Of a stretch of 39,653 nt of DNA, positions 25,684 to 33,416 are shown piece after piece. Source of the stretch: Prevotella sp. (lineage in GTDB: Bacteria; Bacteroidota; Bacteroidia; Bacteroidales; Bacteroidaceae). Both the position numbers and the translations under genes were made by a program. The stretch lies in NCBI GenBank assembly GCA_017483185.1, contig JAFULM010000008.1:1-39653 (forward strand), read 5' to 3'. Within the stretch, counting starts at the first letter, position 1, and every line of letters begins with the position of its first letter. The notes below the pieces were generated by a model. The model made no database searches. It was not told where the DNA came from and saw nothing but the letters and a program-made list of their open reading frames with translations.

Positions 25684-26175
25684 ATGAGCGGACTGGAGAT
25701 AGAACGCAAGTTTCTGGTGCTTGATGACTCCTACAAGCAGCTGGCTTTCGACAGCAGCCGCATCAAGCAGGGGTATATATGCAGCGGTCACGGACGCACG
25801 GTGAGAGTGCGCGTCCGTGACCGCCGTGGTTTCCTGACCATCAAGGGACCGTCGGATGCTGCCGGTCTGAGCCGCTATGAGTTTGAAAAGGAAATCACAT
25901 TGGAAGAAGCCGAACAGCTCTTCCGCCTCTGCGAACCGGGCGTGATCGACAAGACCCGTTGGCTCGTGCGCAGCGGACGTCATGTCTTTGAAGTGGATGA
26001 ATTTTACGGTGACAACGCGGGGCTGGTCATGGCCGAGGTGGAATTGTCTTCGGAGGATGAACCATACGAAAAGCCCCATTTCATCGGACGCGAAGTCACG
26101 GGTGACCGCCGCTTCTACAACTCCCATCTGCGGCGCTTCCCATTTGTCATCTGGGGTAAGACGCTCGGAGAATAA
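25684..26175 (+). CDS. CYTH-domain protein (triphosphate tunnel metalloenzyme)
   Basis: The 163-residue protein belongs to the CYTH/TTM superfamily. The signature ExExK is at residues 5-9 (EIERK), followed by basic and acidic residues in alternating strands (RTVRVRVRDRRGFLTIKGP, YEFEKEI, VFEVDEFYG, VMAEVEL) that line the tunnel and bind Mg and triphosphate. Short bacterial members of this type are usually inorganic triphosphatases or have unknown triphosphate substrates. The full adenylate cyclase or long YgiF form is not present. It follows the 49-residue membrane protein by 3 bp and ends at a repeat island. Confidence 0.92.
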   Translation: MSGLEIERKFLVLDDSYKQLAFDSSRIKQGYICSGHGRTVRVRVRDRRGFLTIKGPSDAAGLSRYEFEKEITLEEAEQLFRLCEPGVIDKTRWLVRSGRHVFEVDEFYGDNAGLVMAEVELSSEDEPYEKPHFIGREVTGDRRFYNSHLRRFPFVIWGKTLGE

Positions 26176-26254
26176 CGCGATGAAACCGCGGTTTTCTGAC
26201 GATACTAACAGTAAATAAACGCAGGGAGCTCATAAATAGAGAGAGCTCATAAAT

Positions 26255-26334
26255 AAACGCAGAGAGCGCAAAGACGCAAAGGTTTTTCTGTCCGGAATGG
26301 ATATGGCCTTTGCGTCTTTGCGCTCTCTGCGTTT
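26255..26334. repeat. Family E inverted repeat, copy E2
   Basis: Perfect 28-bp inverted arms (26255-26282 and 26307-26334) contain ACGCAGAGAGCGCAAAGACG and surround a 24-nt loop. The CGCAAAG motif is shared with copy E1. Confidence 0.9.
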
Positions 26335-26400
26335 GGTTTGTATCAAATCGGGTTCATGCACATCGTTTGGTTTGTATCAAATCAGGTTCATGCACATCGT
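26332..26400 (+). repeat. Two 34-bp direct repeats
   Basis: GTTTGGTTTGTATCAAATC followed by (G/A)GGTTCATGCACATCGT-type sequence occurs twice in tandem. ATGCACATC also precedes hairpin B1 at about 20252, so this piece may belong to the outer part of family B. Confidence 0.8.
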
Positions 26401-26467
26401 AGGGACAAATTCTTGTATCTGTCCGCCCTTCATTTGTTTGCGGACAGATACAAGAATTTGTCCCTAC
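26399..26467. repeat. Family B long hairpin element, copy B2
   Basis: Perfect 28-bp inverted arms (26399-26426 and 26440-26467) are identical in sequence to the inner arms of B1, with a different 13-nt loop. On the right the outer extension GGTGTGGTTCTGCAACAC is kept. On the left it is replaced by the tandem repeat. Confidence 0.92.
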
Positions 26468-26649
26468 GGTGTGGTTCTGCAACACCTTCATCATATAAAT
26501 TCAATCATATTCAACCTTAAAACATAAAGAAAAGAGGATGCGGATTGCAAATCCGCTACAGCGTTCGGGTTACCTTCCGAACAGCCAAGATACTCCGAAC
26601 AGCCATTGAGAGACGCCACGGTGTGACGTCTCTACAAATCCCTTCACCC

Positions 26650-26690
26650 TCAGGCTCCTCCCCTTTGGGGAGGCCGGGAGGGGCTTTCAG
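26650..26690 (+). repeat. Element D, copy D9
   Basis: GGCTCCTCCCCTTTGGGGAG and the tail GCCGGGAGGGGCTTTCAG form a typical element, here 147 bp from the nearest gene (sufB), pointing toward it. A second GGGAGGGGCC block follows directly. Confidence 0.8.
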
Positions 26691-26767
26691 TCGGGAGGGG
26701 CCGCCAGCTGGCAGGGGCCTCTCGTTACACATTTTAATATAGGAATATCATATTTTCACTTTAAATC

Positions 26768-26799
26768 TTTGCTCGCCGCTCCATTATTTCGTAACTTTG
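26768..26799 (+). promoter_or_regulatory. Bacteroidota promoter for the suf operon
   Basis: TTTG (26768-26771) and TAACTTTG (26792-26799) are separated by 20 bp. It lies 38 bp before the sufB start codon. No obvious binding-site palindrome for an iron or redox regulator overlaps it. Confidence 0.85.
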
Positions 26800-26836
26800 C
26801 AGCCTTGAAAGGAGGGCATCAAGAACCGAAAGAAAA

Positions 26837-28300
26837 ATGGAAGAGAATAAGGACAAGATGCAGAACGAGTTTGTCAGGAAGGTGGCCGAGCAGAAATATG
26901 AGTTCGGTTTCACTACCGACGTACACACCGAGATCATTGATCGCGGACTCAACGAAGACGTCGTGCGGCTCATCTCGCGGAAGAAGAACGAGCCGGAGTG
27001 GATGCTCGACTTCCGTCTGAAGGCGTTTGCATACTGGAAGACGCAGGCGCAGCCCACGTGGGGACATGTGCGGCTGCCGGAGATTGACTATCAGTCGATT
27101 TCCTATTACGCCGACCCGATGGCGAAAAAGGCCGGCGGCGAGGAGAAGAAGGAGATTGACCCGGAGCTGATGAAGACGTTCGACAAGCTGGGCATTCCGC
27201 TCGAAGAGCGTCTAGCGCTGAGCGGTGTGGCCGTCGACGCCATCATGGACTCGGTATCGGTGAAGACGACATATAAGGAGAAGCTGGCCGAGAAGGGCAT
27301 AATCTTCTGCTCCATCGGCGACGCCATCCAGCAGCACCCGGAGCTTGTGAAGGAATATCTCGGGTCGGTCGTGCCATACCGGGACAACTTCTACGCCGCG
27401 TTGAACAGTGCCGTGTTCAGCGACGGCTCGTTCGTCTACATCCCCAAGGGCGTCCGCTGTCCGATGGAGCTGAGCTCCTACTTCCGCATCAACGCGCGGA
27501 ACACGGGACAGTTTGAGCGCACGCTCATCATTGCCGACGACGACGCATACGTGTCTTATCTCGAAGGCTGCACGGCGCCGATGCGCGACGAGAACCAGCT
27601 GCACGCCGCCATCGTCGAAATCATCGTCAAGGACCGCGCCGAGGTGAAATATTCAACCGTACAGAACTGGTATCCCGGCGACGAGAACGGCCGCGGCGGT
27701 GTCTACAACCTCGTGACAAAACGCGGAGAGCTGCGCGGCGAGGGATCGAAGCTGTCGTGGACGCAGGTCGAGACGGGAAGCGCCATCACGTGGAAATATC
27801 CGTCGTGCGTGCTGCGCGGCGACAACTCCGTTGCCGAGTTCTATTCCGTTGCCGTGACCAACCACTATCAGGAGGCCGACACCGGCACGAAGATGATTCA
27901 TCTCGGCCGCAACACCAAGAGCACCATCATATCGAAGGGCATCTCGGCCGGCCGCAGTCAGAACTCCTACCGCGGACTGGTCCGCGTGGGCTCGAAGGCC
28001 GACAACGCGCGCAACTATTCGTCCTGTGACTCGCTCCTGCTGGGCAGCGAGTGCGGCGCACACACGTTCCCCTACATGGACATCCACAACGACACGGCCA
28101 TCGTCGAGCATGAGGCCACGACGAGCAAGATAAGCGAGGACCAGCTCTTCTACTGCAATCAGCGTGGCATACCGACGGAGCAGGCCGTGGGACTCATCGT
28201 CAACGGTTATGCCAAGGACGTCTTGAACAAGCTGCCGATGGAGTTTGCCGTCGAGGCGCAGAAGCTCCTCAGCGTCTCTCTCGAAGGCACGGTGGGATGA
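26837..28300 (+). CDS. sufB: Fe-S cluster assembly scaffold SufB
   Basis: SufB is the scaffold subunit of the SufBC2D complex on which [4Fe-4S] clusters are built from SufS/SufE-derived sulfur. The 487-residue protein has the family N-terminal part ([16 protein letters not shown]), the right-handed beta-helix middle, and the conserved C-terminal region [20 protein letters not shown], whose cysteine is the proposed cluster ligand or sulfur acceptor. The length is standard. It follows the promoter at 26768. The next gene, sufC, is 331 bp away across a hairpin repeat and element D10, an unusually wide gap for this operon. Confidence 0.98.
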   Translation: MEENKDKMQNEFVRKVAEQKYEFGFTTDVHTEIIDRGLNEDVVRLISRKKNEPEWMLDFRLKAFAYWKTQAQPTWGHVRLPEIDYQSISYYADPMAKKAGGEEKKEIDPELMKTFDKLGIPLEERLALSGVAVDAIMDSVSVKTTYKEKLAEKGIIFCSIGDAIQQHPELVKEYLGSVVPYRDNFYAALNSAVFSDGSFVYIPKGVRCPMELSSYFRINARNTGQFERTLIIADDDAYVSYLEGCTAPMRDENQLHAAIVEIIVKDRAEVKYSTVQNWYPGDENGRGGVYNLVTKRGELRGEGSKLSWTQVETGSAITWKYPSCVLRGDNSVAEFYSVAVTNHYQEADTGTKMIHLGRNTKSTIISKGISAGRSQNSYRGLVRVGSKADNARNYSSCDSLLLGSECGAHTFPYMDIHNDTAIVEHEATTSKISEDQLFYCNQRGIPTEQAVGLIVNGYAKDVLNKLPMEFAVEAQKLLSVSLEGTVG

Positions 28301-28337
28301 GCGGCCCCACCCAGGGATGTCGTTGAACCATTACACT

Positions 28338-28475
28338 GTAGGGTCGCGACCTGTCGCGACCGCCTCCGTGGCAGCTGATTTGACAGTCCGAATGGCTTGT
28401 GTACATGGTTGATTGGCATTGAAGGCAGATTGTCAGGAATGGCATAAAGATGGTCGCGACAGGTCGCGACCCTAC
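28338..28475. repeat. Family C inverted repeat (TCGCGAC arms), copy C2
   Basis: The arms include a perfect 24-bp inverted match (GTAGGGTCGCGACCTGTCGC plus GACC at 28338-28361, partner at 28452-28475) around a 90-nt loop. Arm sequence and order match copy C1 at 9568-9734, although the loop is unrelated. Confidence 0.9.
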
Positions 28476-28592
28476 CAAAGCCAAAGGAGATTGAGAGATG
28501 GGGCGGAGACACAGGACCGAATAATATTATAATAATAAAAAGAATAAAGGAACAATAATAAAAAAACCGTATCCGGAAAAGGAGACAGCCGC

Positions 28593-28628
28593 AGGCTCCC
28601 CTCCTTGGAGGGGTCGGGGGAGGCTTTG
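28593..28628 (+). repeat. Element D, copy D10, supplying the sufC ribosome-binding region
   Basis: AGGCTCCCCTCC pairs with GGAGGGG, then the tail TCGGGGGAGGCTTTGA. The GGAGG at 28619-28623 lies 8 bp before the sufC ATG, the best Shine-Dalgarno-like sequence in the suf operon, and it is part of the repeat. The tail faces the gene. Confidence 0.88.
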
Positions 28629-28631
28629 ATT

Positions 28632-29384
28632 ATGTTGACAGTTAAAGATTTGCATGCCAGGATTGGCGACAAGGAGATATTGCGTGGCATTAATCTCACG
28701 ATAAAGGACGGCGAGACACATGCCATCATGGGACCCAACGGTTCGGGAAAATCGACGCTCAGCGCCGTGCTTGTGGGCAACCCGCTCTACGAGGTGACGG
28801 GCGGTGAGGCCGTGTTCAACGGCAAGAACCTGCTGGAGATGAAGCCCGAGGACAGGGCCCACGAAGGACTGTTCCTCTCGTTCCAGTATCCGGTGGAGAT
28901 TCCGGGCGTGTCGATGACTAACTTCATGCGCGCCGCCATCAATGAGAAGCGCAAGTATGAGGGACTGGAGCCGATGAGCGCCGGCGACTTCATCAAGCTG
29001 ATGCGCGAGAAACGGAAGATTGTCGAGTTGGACCAGAAGCTGGCCAACCGCTCCGTCAACGAGGGCTTCAGCGGCGGAGAGAAGAAGCGCAACGAGATTT
29101 TCCAGATGGCCATGCTCGAACCGAAGCTCTCCATTCTCGACGAGACGGACTCGGGACTTGACGTCGACGCCATGCGCATCGTGGCCGAAGGGGTCAACAA
29201 GCTCCGTACGCCGGAGTCGAGCTGTATCGTCATCACCCACTACGACCGGCTGCTGGAGATGATCCGCCCCGACGTCGTTCACGTGCTCTACAAGGGCCGC
29301 ATCGTCAAGACGGCCGGACCGGAGCTGGCGCAGCAGATACAGGAGCGCGGATATGACTGGATAAAGAACAGTCTCGACTTCTGA
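28632..29384 (+). CDS. sufC: Fe-S cluster assembly ATPase SufC
   Basis: SufC is the ABC-type ATPase of the SufBCD complex. The 250-residue protein has the Walker A motif GPNGSGKST at residues 34-42, the signature FSGGEKKRNEI, Walker B LSILDETDSGLD and a downstream H-loop (VITHYDRLL). The start codon is the ATG at 28632. The in-frame codon at 28605 would translate the D element and gives residues unlike SufC. The gene is bracketed by D10 on the left and D11 on the right, tails inward, with no more than 3 bp between each tail and the start or stop codon. Confidence 0.98.
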   Translation: MLTVKDLHARIGDKEILRGINLTIKDGETHAIMGPNGSGKSTLSAVLVGNPLYEVTGGEAVFNGKNLLEMKPEDRAHEGLFLSFQYPVEIPGVSMTNFMRAAINEKRKYEGLEPMSAGDFIKLMREKRKIVELDQKLANRSVNEGFSGGEKKRNEIFQMAMLEPKLSILDETDSGLDVDAMRIVAEGVNKLRTPESSCIVITHYDRLLEMIRPDVVHVLYKGRIVKTAGPELAQQIQERGYDWIKNSLDF

Positions 29385-29385
29385 C

Positions 29386-29428
29386 AAAGCCTCACCCCCG
29401 ACCCCTCTCCAAAAGAGAGGGGAGTGAA
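29386..29428 (-). repeat. Element D, copy D11, after the sufC stop codon
   Basis: AAAGCCTCACCCCCGACCCC, the core TCTCCAAAAGAGA and GGGGAGTGA form the element on the minus strand, beginning 1 bp after the sufC TGA. It is the inverted partner of D12 in the sufD N-terminal region and of D10. Confidence 0.88.
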
Positions 29429-29495
29429 TAGCTCTCATCAATGAGGTGGATAAGTTTTCAGGCTTATTTAATGATAGCGTTTTATTTAAAGAATA

Positions 29496-30929
29496 ATGAT
29501 GCAAGAATCAGATAATATAAATATGTCTTTGTCTCAACAAGCAACAGGACATTCTGCTCCCCTCCCTTTTGGGGAGGGGGCAGGGGGTGAGGCTTCGACC
29601 CAATATATCGACCTCTATAAGGCGTGCCGTGGCATGCTCTTCGGTCATAGCGCCGATGTGATGAACGGTGTGCGCGACCGTGCCTTCGATGATTTCTGCC
29701 GTCTCGGTTTTCCGACGCGGAAGCAGGAGCGGTATAAGTACACGGACATGGCGGAATTGTTCGCACCCGACTATGGTCTGAACCTCAACCGGCTCGACAT
29801 TCCCGCCAATCCCTACGACGCCTTCCGTTGTGACGTGCCCAATCTGAGCACGTCGCTCTATTTCGTTGTCAACGACGCCTTCTACACCAAAGCCCAGCCC
29901 AAGAGCCATCTGCCCGAGGGCGTCGTCATAGGTTCGCTGAGTGATGTGGCTGCAAAAATGCCCGATTTCATCGGGAAATACTATGCCCGCATAGCCCGTA
30001 CGGAGGACGACGGCGTGACGGCGCTCAACACGATGCTGGCTCAGGACGGACTGGTCGTCTATGTGCCGCGTGGCGTGAAGGTCGACCGTGCCGTTCAGGT
30101 GATCAACATCCTGCGCTCCGACGTCGATCTGATGGTCAACCGCCGCGTGCTCATCGTCGTCGAGGAGGACGCCGAGATAACGCTGCTCTTCTGCGACCAT
30201 GCCGCCGACGACCGCCGCTTTCTGGCCACACAGGTCATTGAGGCGTATGTCGGAGAGCGCGCCGGATTGGATCTGTATTGTCTTGAAGAGACCCACGCCA
30301 AGAACGTGCGCGTCAGCAATCTTTACGTGGAGCAGCAGCGGGACAGCCGTGTCAACCATAACATCATAACGCTCCACAACGGTGTGACGCGCAACCGGGC
30401 TGACGTCGTTCTTGCTGGCGAGGGTGCGGAGTGCCGGATGAACGGCTGCGTCATCGCCGACAAGGAGCAGCACGTTGACAACAACACGCTCATCGACCAT
30501 CGCGCGCCCCATTGCACGAGCAACGAACTATATAAATACGTGCTTGACGGCAAGGCCACGGGTGCCTTCGCCGGCCGCGTGCTTGTGAGGAAGGACTCCC
30601 AGAAGACCGTCTCGGAGATGCGCAACCAAAATATCTGTGCCACGCGCGAGGCCCGGATGTACACCCAGCCCATGCTCGAAATCTATGCCGACGACGTGAA
30701 GTGTGCCCACGGCAGCACCGTCGGGCAGCTCAACGACGCGGCTCTTTTCTATATGCGCCAGCGCGGAATTTCGCTCAAGGAGGCCAAGCTGCTGCTTGAG
30801 TTCGCCTTTATCAATGAGGTTGTCGACAGCATCCGCCTCGCCCCGCTCCGCGACCGGCTCCACCATCTCGTGGAGAAGCGCTTTCGCGGAGAGCTGAGCA
30901 AGTGTGAGGGATGCAAGCTGTGCCGATAG
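29496..30929 (+). CDS. sufD: Fe-S cluster assembly protein SufD with repeat-encoded N-terminal insert
   Basis: SufD is the SufB paralogue that completes the SufBC2D scaffold and is linked to iron entry. The 477-residue protein has the beta-helix core and the C-terminal CAHGSTVGQLNDAALFYM segment, whose histidine corresponds to the conserved SufD His of the SufB-SufD interface. The N-terminus is odd. Residues 20-34 (SAPLPFGEGAGGEAS) are the translation of a D element inserted in frame, just before QYIDLYKAC, where family members normally begin. Start alternatives are 29496, 29499 or 29523. No start codon remains between the repeat and QYIDLY, so the repeat must be translated if SufD is full length. 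Confidence 0.96.
   Translation: MMQESDNINMSLSQQATGHSAPLPFGEGAGGEASTQYIDLYKACRGMLFGHSADVMNGVRDRAFDDFCRLGFPTRKQERYKYTDMAELFAPDYGLNLNRLDIPANPYDAFRCDVPNLSTSLYFVVNDAFYTKAQPKSHLPEGVVIGSLSDVAAKMPDFIGKYYARIARTEDDGVTALNTMLAQDGLVVYVPRGVKVDRAVQVINILRSDVDLMVNRRVLIVVEEDAEITLLFCDHAADDRRFLATQVIEAYVGERAGLDLYCLEETHAKNVRVSNLYVEQQRDSRVNHNIITLHNGVTRNRADVVLAGEGAECRMNGCVIADKEQHVDNNTLIDHRAPHCTSNELYKYVLDGKATGAFAGRVLVRKDSQKTVSEMRNQNICATREARMYTQPMLEIYADDVKCAHGSTVGQLNDAALFYMRQRGISLKEAKLLLEFAFINEVVDSIRLAPLRDRLHHLVEKRFRGELSKCEGCKLCR
29554..29595 (+). repeat. Element D, copy D12, inside the sufD coding region
   Basis: GCTCCCCTCCCTTTTGGGGA and the tail GGGGCAGGGGGTGAGGCTT lie in frame between codons 19 and 34 of sufD. The tail points into the gene. 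Confidence 0.9.
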
Positions 30930-30978
30930 CTTTTCTTCGTCGCGAAACCGTCTGTGCGTTCAATTAAAATAATGGATT

Positions 30979-32190
30979 ATGAACAGTGAACTGATAAGAA
31001 AGGATTTTCCCATCCTCTCCCGCACCGTCTACGACCGGCCGCTGGTCTATCTCGACAATGCTGCAACGACGCAGAAACCGCTCTGCGTGCTCGATGCCAT
31101 GCGCAACGAATATCTCAACGTCAATGCTAATGTCCATCGCGGCGTCCACTATCTCTCGCAGAAGGCGACCGATCTCCATGAAGCCGCCCGGGAGCGCGTG
31201 CGCAGTTTCATAAACGCCGAAAGCACGGACGAAATCATCTTCACCCGCGGAACGACCGAAAGCATAAACCTCGTGGTTTCCTCTTTCTGTGATGAGTTTA
31301 TGGAAGAGGGCGATGAAATCATCGTTTCCGTGATGGAACACCATTCCAACATCGTTCCTTGGCAGCTTCAGGCGGCAAAGAAAGGGATAGCTGTCAAGGT
31401 CATTCCGATGGACGACCGGGGCGAGTTGAAGCTCGATGAAATGGAGAAATTGTTCACCGCGAGGACAAAAATGGTGAGCGTTGCCCATGTCAGCAACGTG
31501 CTCGGAACGGTGAACGATGTCGATGAAATCGTGGAAATTGCCCATCGTCACGGCGTTCCCGTGATGATAGACGGCGCCCAAAGCGCTCCCCACATGAAGG
31601 TGGATGTCCGTGCGATGGACTGCGACTTCTTCGCTTTCAGCGGTCATAAGATGTACGGACCGACCGGTGTTGGCGTCCTTTATGGCAAACGGGAGTGGCT
31701 TGACCGCCTTCCGCCGTATCAGGGAGGCGGCGAGATGATTGAAAGCGTGTCGTTCGAGAAGACCGTTTTCGCGCAGCTTCCGTTCAAGTTCGAGGCCGGA
31801 ACGCCCGACTATGTGGCCACTCACGGCCTCGCCACTGCCATCGACTACGTCGAACGGATTGGTCTCGACAATATTGCCGAATACGAAAAAGAGCTGACCC
31901 AATATTGCATGGACCAGCTCTGGAGTATCGATGGAATGAGGATTTTTGGCACGTCTGAACGTAAGGACGCCGTCGTTTCGTTCCTCGTGGGCGACATCCA
32001 TCATCTTGATATGGGCACACTGCTCGACCGTCTCGGCATTGCCGTGCGCACGGGACATCACTGTGCCGAACCGCTGATGCAGCGGCTGGGTATTCAGGGT
32101 ACCGTCCGCGCGTCGTTCGCCCTTTACAATACGAAAGAGGAAGTCGACATGTTGGCCGACGGAATACGCCGTGTCAGCCGGATGTTCTGA
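30979..32190 (+). CDS. sufS: Cysteine desulfurase SufS
   Basis: SufS is a PLP-dependent group II cysteine desulfurase that takes sulfur from L-cysteine and holds it as a persulfide for transfer to SufE or SufU and then SufB. In the 403-residue protein the PLP lysine is K224 in SGHKMYGPTG, with HHSN at 121-124 and DGAQ at 198-201 for cofactor binding. The catalytic cysteine is C362 in RTGHHCAEP. The length matches the family. It is 49 bp after sufD. No sufE or sufU gene is in the window. It is the last gene of the suf run. Confidence 0.97.
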   Translation: MNSELIRKDFPILSRTVYDRPLVYLDNAATTQKPLCVLDAMRNEYLNVNANVHRGVHYLSQKATDLHEAARERVRSFINAESTDEIIFTRGTTESINLVVSSFCDEFMEEGDEIIVSVMEHHSNIVPWQLQAAKKGIAVKVIPMDDRGELKLDEMEKLFTARTKMVSVAHVSNVLGTVNDVDEIVEIAHRHGVPVMIDGAQSAPHMKVDVRAMDCDFFAFSGHKMYGPTGVGVLYGKREWLDRLPPYQGGGEMIESVSFEKTVFAQLPFKFEAGTPDYVATHGLATAIDYVERIGLDNIAEYEKELTQYCMDQLWSIDGMRIFGTSERKDAVVSFLVGDIHHLDMGTLLDRLGIAVRTGHHCAEPLMQRLGIQGTVRASFALYNTKEEVDMLADGIRRVSRMF

Positions 32191-32210
32191 CCCGTCTGAC
32201 GCCATGATGC

Positions 32211-32256
32211 GGCGGCGCGGCGCGGTTTTCGGATGGCGCCGGCGTGGTTTTCGGAT
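32211..32256 (+). repeat. Two GC-rich 22-bp direct repeats after sufS
   Basis: GGCGCGGCGCGGTTTTCGGAT and GGCGCCGGCGTGGTTTTCGG-AT follow one another in the 76-bp convergent gap between sufS and the small minus-strand gene, then GCCGGCG occurs again. Partial self-complementarity could help terminate either transcript. Confidence 0.65.
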
Positions 32257-32266
32257 GAAGCCGGCG

Positions 32267-32611
32267 TTACAGCCGCTCTGCTTTGATACCGCTGTCGCGG
32301 CATTTCATCACTGCCGAAACGAGCCACGCGAGGCATCCAAGACGCACAAGCAGATGACAGTCGGCGGGAAACACGGTCATGAAGAAGGCCGCTTGGGCGT
32401 TGACCAGCAGCAGGGTCTGGCGTGTGCTGACCTCCGTGCCGAGTACATGGGAATAGTATCTGGCGAGCGGGGCGATGATGCGCCGTACGGTTGAGGCCAC
32501 CTTTGCAGTTCCGTCACTCATATTCATTGTCTCTGTTGCCATGTTCATTGTCTCTGCTGCCATGTTCATTGTCTCTGCAGCGTTCGCCGTAAGTGTCATT
32601 TTGTTGTCCAT
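32267..32611 (-). CDS. Small putative membrane protein with 7-residue N-terminal repeats
   Basis: The 114-residue product has a low-complexity N-terminus with three near-identical AETMNMA-type heptads (encoded by 21-bp DNA repeats at about 32518-32580). A helical middle (VRRIIAPLARYYSHVLGTEVS) follows, then two hydrophobic stretches (TLLLVNAQAAFFMTVFPADC and LLVRLGCLAWLVSAVM) that look membrane-embedded. The C-terminal half seems like a real conserved protein rather than a shadow, because it runs through a spacer with no opposite-strand gene. A TTCCTTTG box at 32641-32648 on the minus strand resembles a -7 promoter element. Function unknown. Confidence 0.7.
   Translation of the reverse strand: MDNKMTLTANAAETMNMAAETMNMATETMNMSDGTAKVASTVRRIIAPLARYYSHVLGTEVSTRQTLLLVNAQAAFFMTVFPADCHLLVRLGCLAWLVSAVMKCRDSGIKAERL
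32518..32580 (-). repeat. Three 21-bp in-frame tandem repeats
   Basis: GCAGAGACAATGAACATGGC-type units occur three times in tandem, each adding one heptad to the small protein above. The third is degenerate. Repeat number is likely to vary between strains. Confidence 0.8.
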
Positions 32612-32640
32612 ATCATTCTTGATTAATAGTTATCGTGATG

Positions 32641-32648
32641 CAAAGGAA
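32641..32648 (-). promoter_or_regulatory. Weak -7-like box for the small minus-strand gene
   Basis: TTCCTTTG on the minus strand differs from TAnnTTTG at one position and lies 30 bp before the start codon. No -33 box is seen. Confidence 0.35.
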
Positions 32649-32733
32649 CCGCTATTGTGTGCACATAATGTTCATTGTGACGGGAAATAAAGTTAAGAAT
32701 ACTTGAATATTAACATTCATTTATAATCATATC

Positions 32734-33336
32734 ATGCTTGCAAGCCATTTTTATGAGGGTCTCACGGAGGCCGGATGCGATGAAGCCGGACGCGGATGTC
32801 TGGCCGGAAGTGTGTATGCCGGGGCCGTCATTTTCCCTCCGGACTACAGGAACGAGGAGCTGAATGACTCCAAACAGCTCTCCGAACGGCGCCGCAACGA
32901 ACTGCGTGAGATTATCAAACGTGACGCCGTGGCATGGGCGGTGGGCATCGTTGAGCCCGATGAAATCGACCGTATCAATATCCTCAACGCCAGCATCCTT
33001 GCCATGCACCGTGCCTTGGACGCCCTCAGCGTGCGCCCCGAGGCCGTCATCATCGACGGAAACCGTTTCAAGCCTTACCGGGATTTGCCTTATACGACTA
33101 TTGTCAAGGGCGACGGGAAGTATCTCTCCATCGCTGCGGCCAGCATCCTTGCGAAGACTTATCGTGATGACTATATGGCCGAATTGGCCCGACAGTATCC
33201 CCAATATGACTGGCAGAGCAACAAGGGCTATCCCACGAAAAAGCACCGGGAGGCCATCCGCGAGTTCGGAATAACCCCATTCCATCGCCGCAGCTACAAT
33301 CTTTTGGGCGGAAATCAGCTCACTTTTGACTTCTGA
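32734..33336 (+). CDS. rnhB: Ribonuclease HII
   Basis: RNase HII cuts the RNA strand of RNA-DNA hybrids and starts removal of single ribonucleotides from DNA. The 200-residue protein has the signature CDEAGRGCLAGSV with catalytic D16 and E17, then NDSKQLS, the third acidic residue D108 in IIDGNRF, and the ASILAKTYRDDYM segment with the fourth. The KGYPTKKHREAI C-terminal region is typical. The N-terminus begins close to the catalytic DE pair, as expected, supporting the ATG at 32734. Gene neighbours give no operon link. The upstream gap to the minus gene is about 120 bp. Confidence 0.97.
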   Translation: MLASHFYEGLTEAGCDEAGRGCLAGSVYAGAVIFPPDYRNEELNDSKQLSERRRNELREIIKRDAVAWAVGIVEPDEIDRINILNASILAMHRALDALSVRPEAVIIDGNRFKPYRDLPYTTIVKGDGKYLSIAAASILAKTYRDDYMAELARQYPQYDWQSNKGYPTKKHREAIREFGITPFHRRSYNLLGGNQLTFDF

Positions 33337-33416
33337 ACGTCGGAACGACATTCTTATGCCGATACCACCGTACGCACATATATAATATATAGTATACCGA
33401 AAGCGAATAAAATACA

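Larger units (their letters stand above)
26176..26836. other. Repeat island upstream of the suf operon
   Basis: No gene is supported. In order it holds two GAGCTCATAAATA direct repeats (26227-26255), a family E inverted repeat (26255-26334), two copies of a 34-bp direct repeat containing TTTGGTTTGTATCAAATC (26332-26400), a family B hairpin (26399-26467), several short hairpins (GCGGATT/AATCCGC near 26544, GTTCGG/CCGAAC near 26564, GAGACG/CGTCTC near 26608), a D element (26650-26690), and finally the suf promoter. Confidence 0.78.
28301..28631. other. sufB-sufC spacer filled with repeats
   Basis: This 331-bp spacer within the operon has no gene. It contains a family C inverted repeat (28338-28475) and element D10 (28593-28628), separated by about 117 bp of partly AT-rich DNA. 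No terminator T run and no TAnnTTTG box were found, so sufC is probably read from the sufB promoter through these hairpins. Confidence 0.7.

Noticed and set aside
26176..26836. Phage or transposon insertion upstream of suf
   Set aside because: No integrase, transposase or attachment-site duplication is visible; all content is short non-coding repeats.
28527..29504. 325-residue antisense frame over sufC
   Set aside because: It is a shadow of sufC and its flanking repeats, with no family signature.
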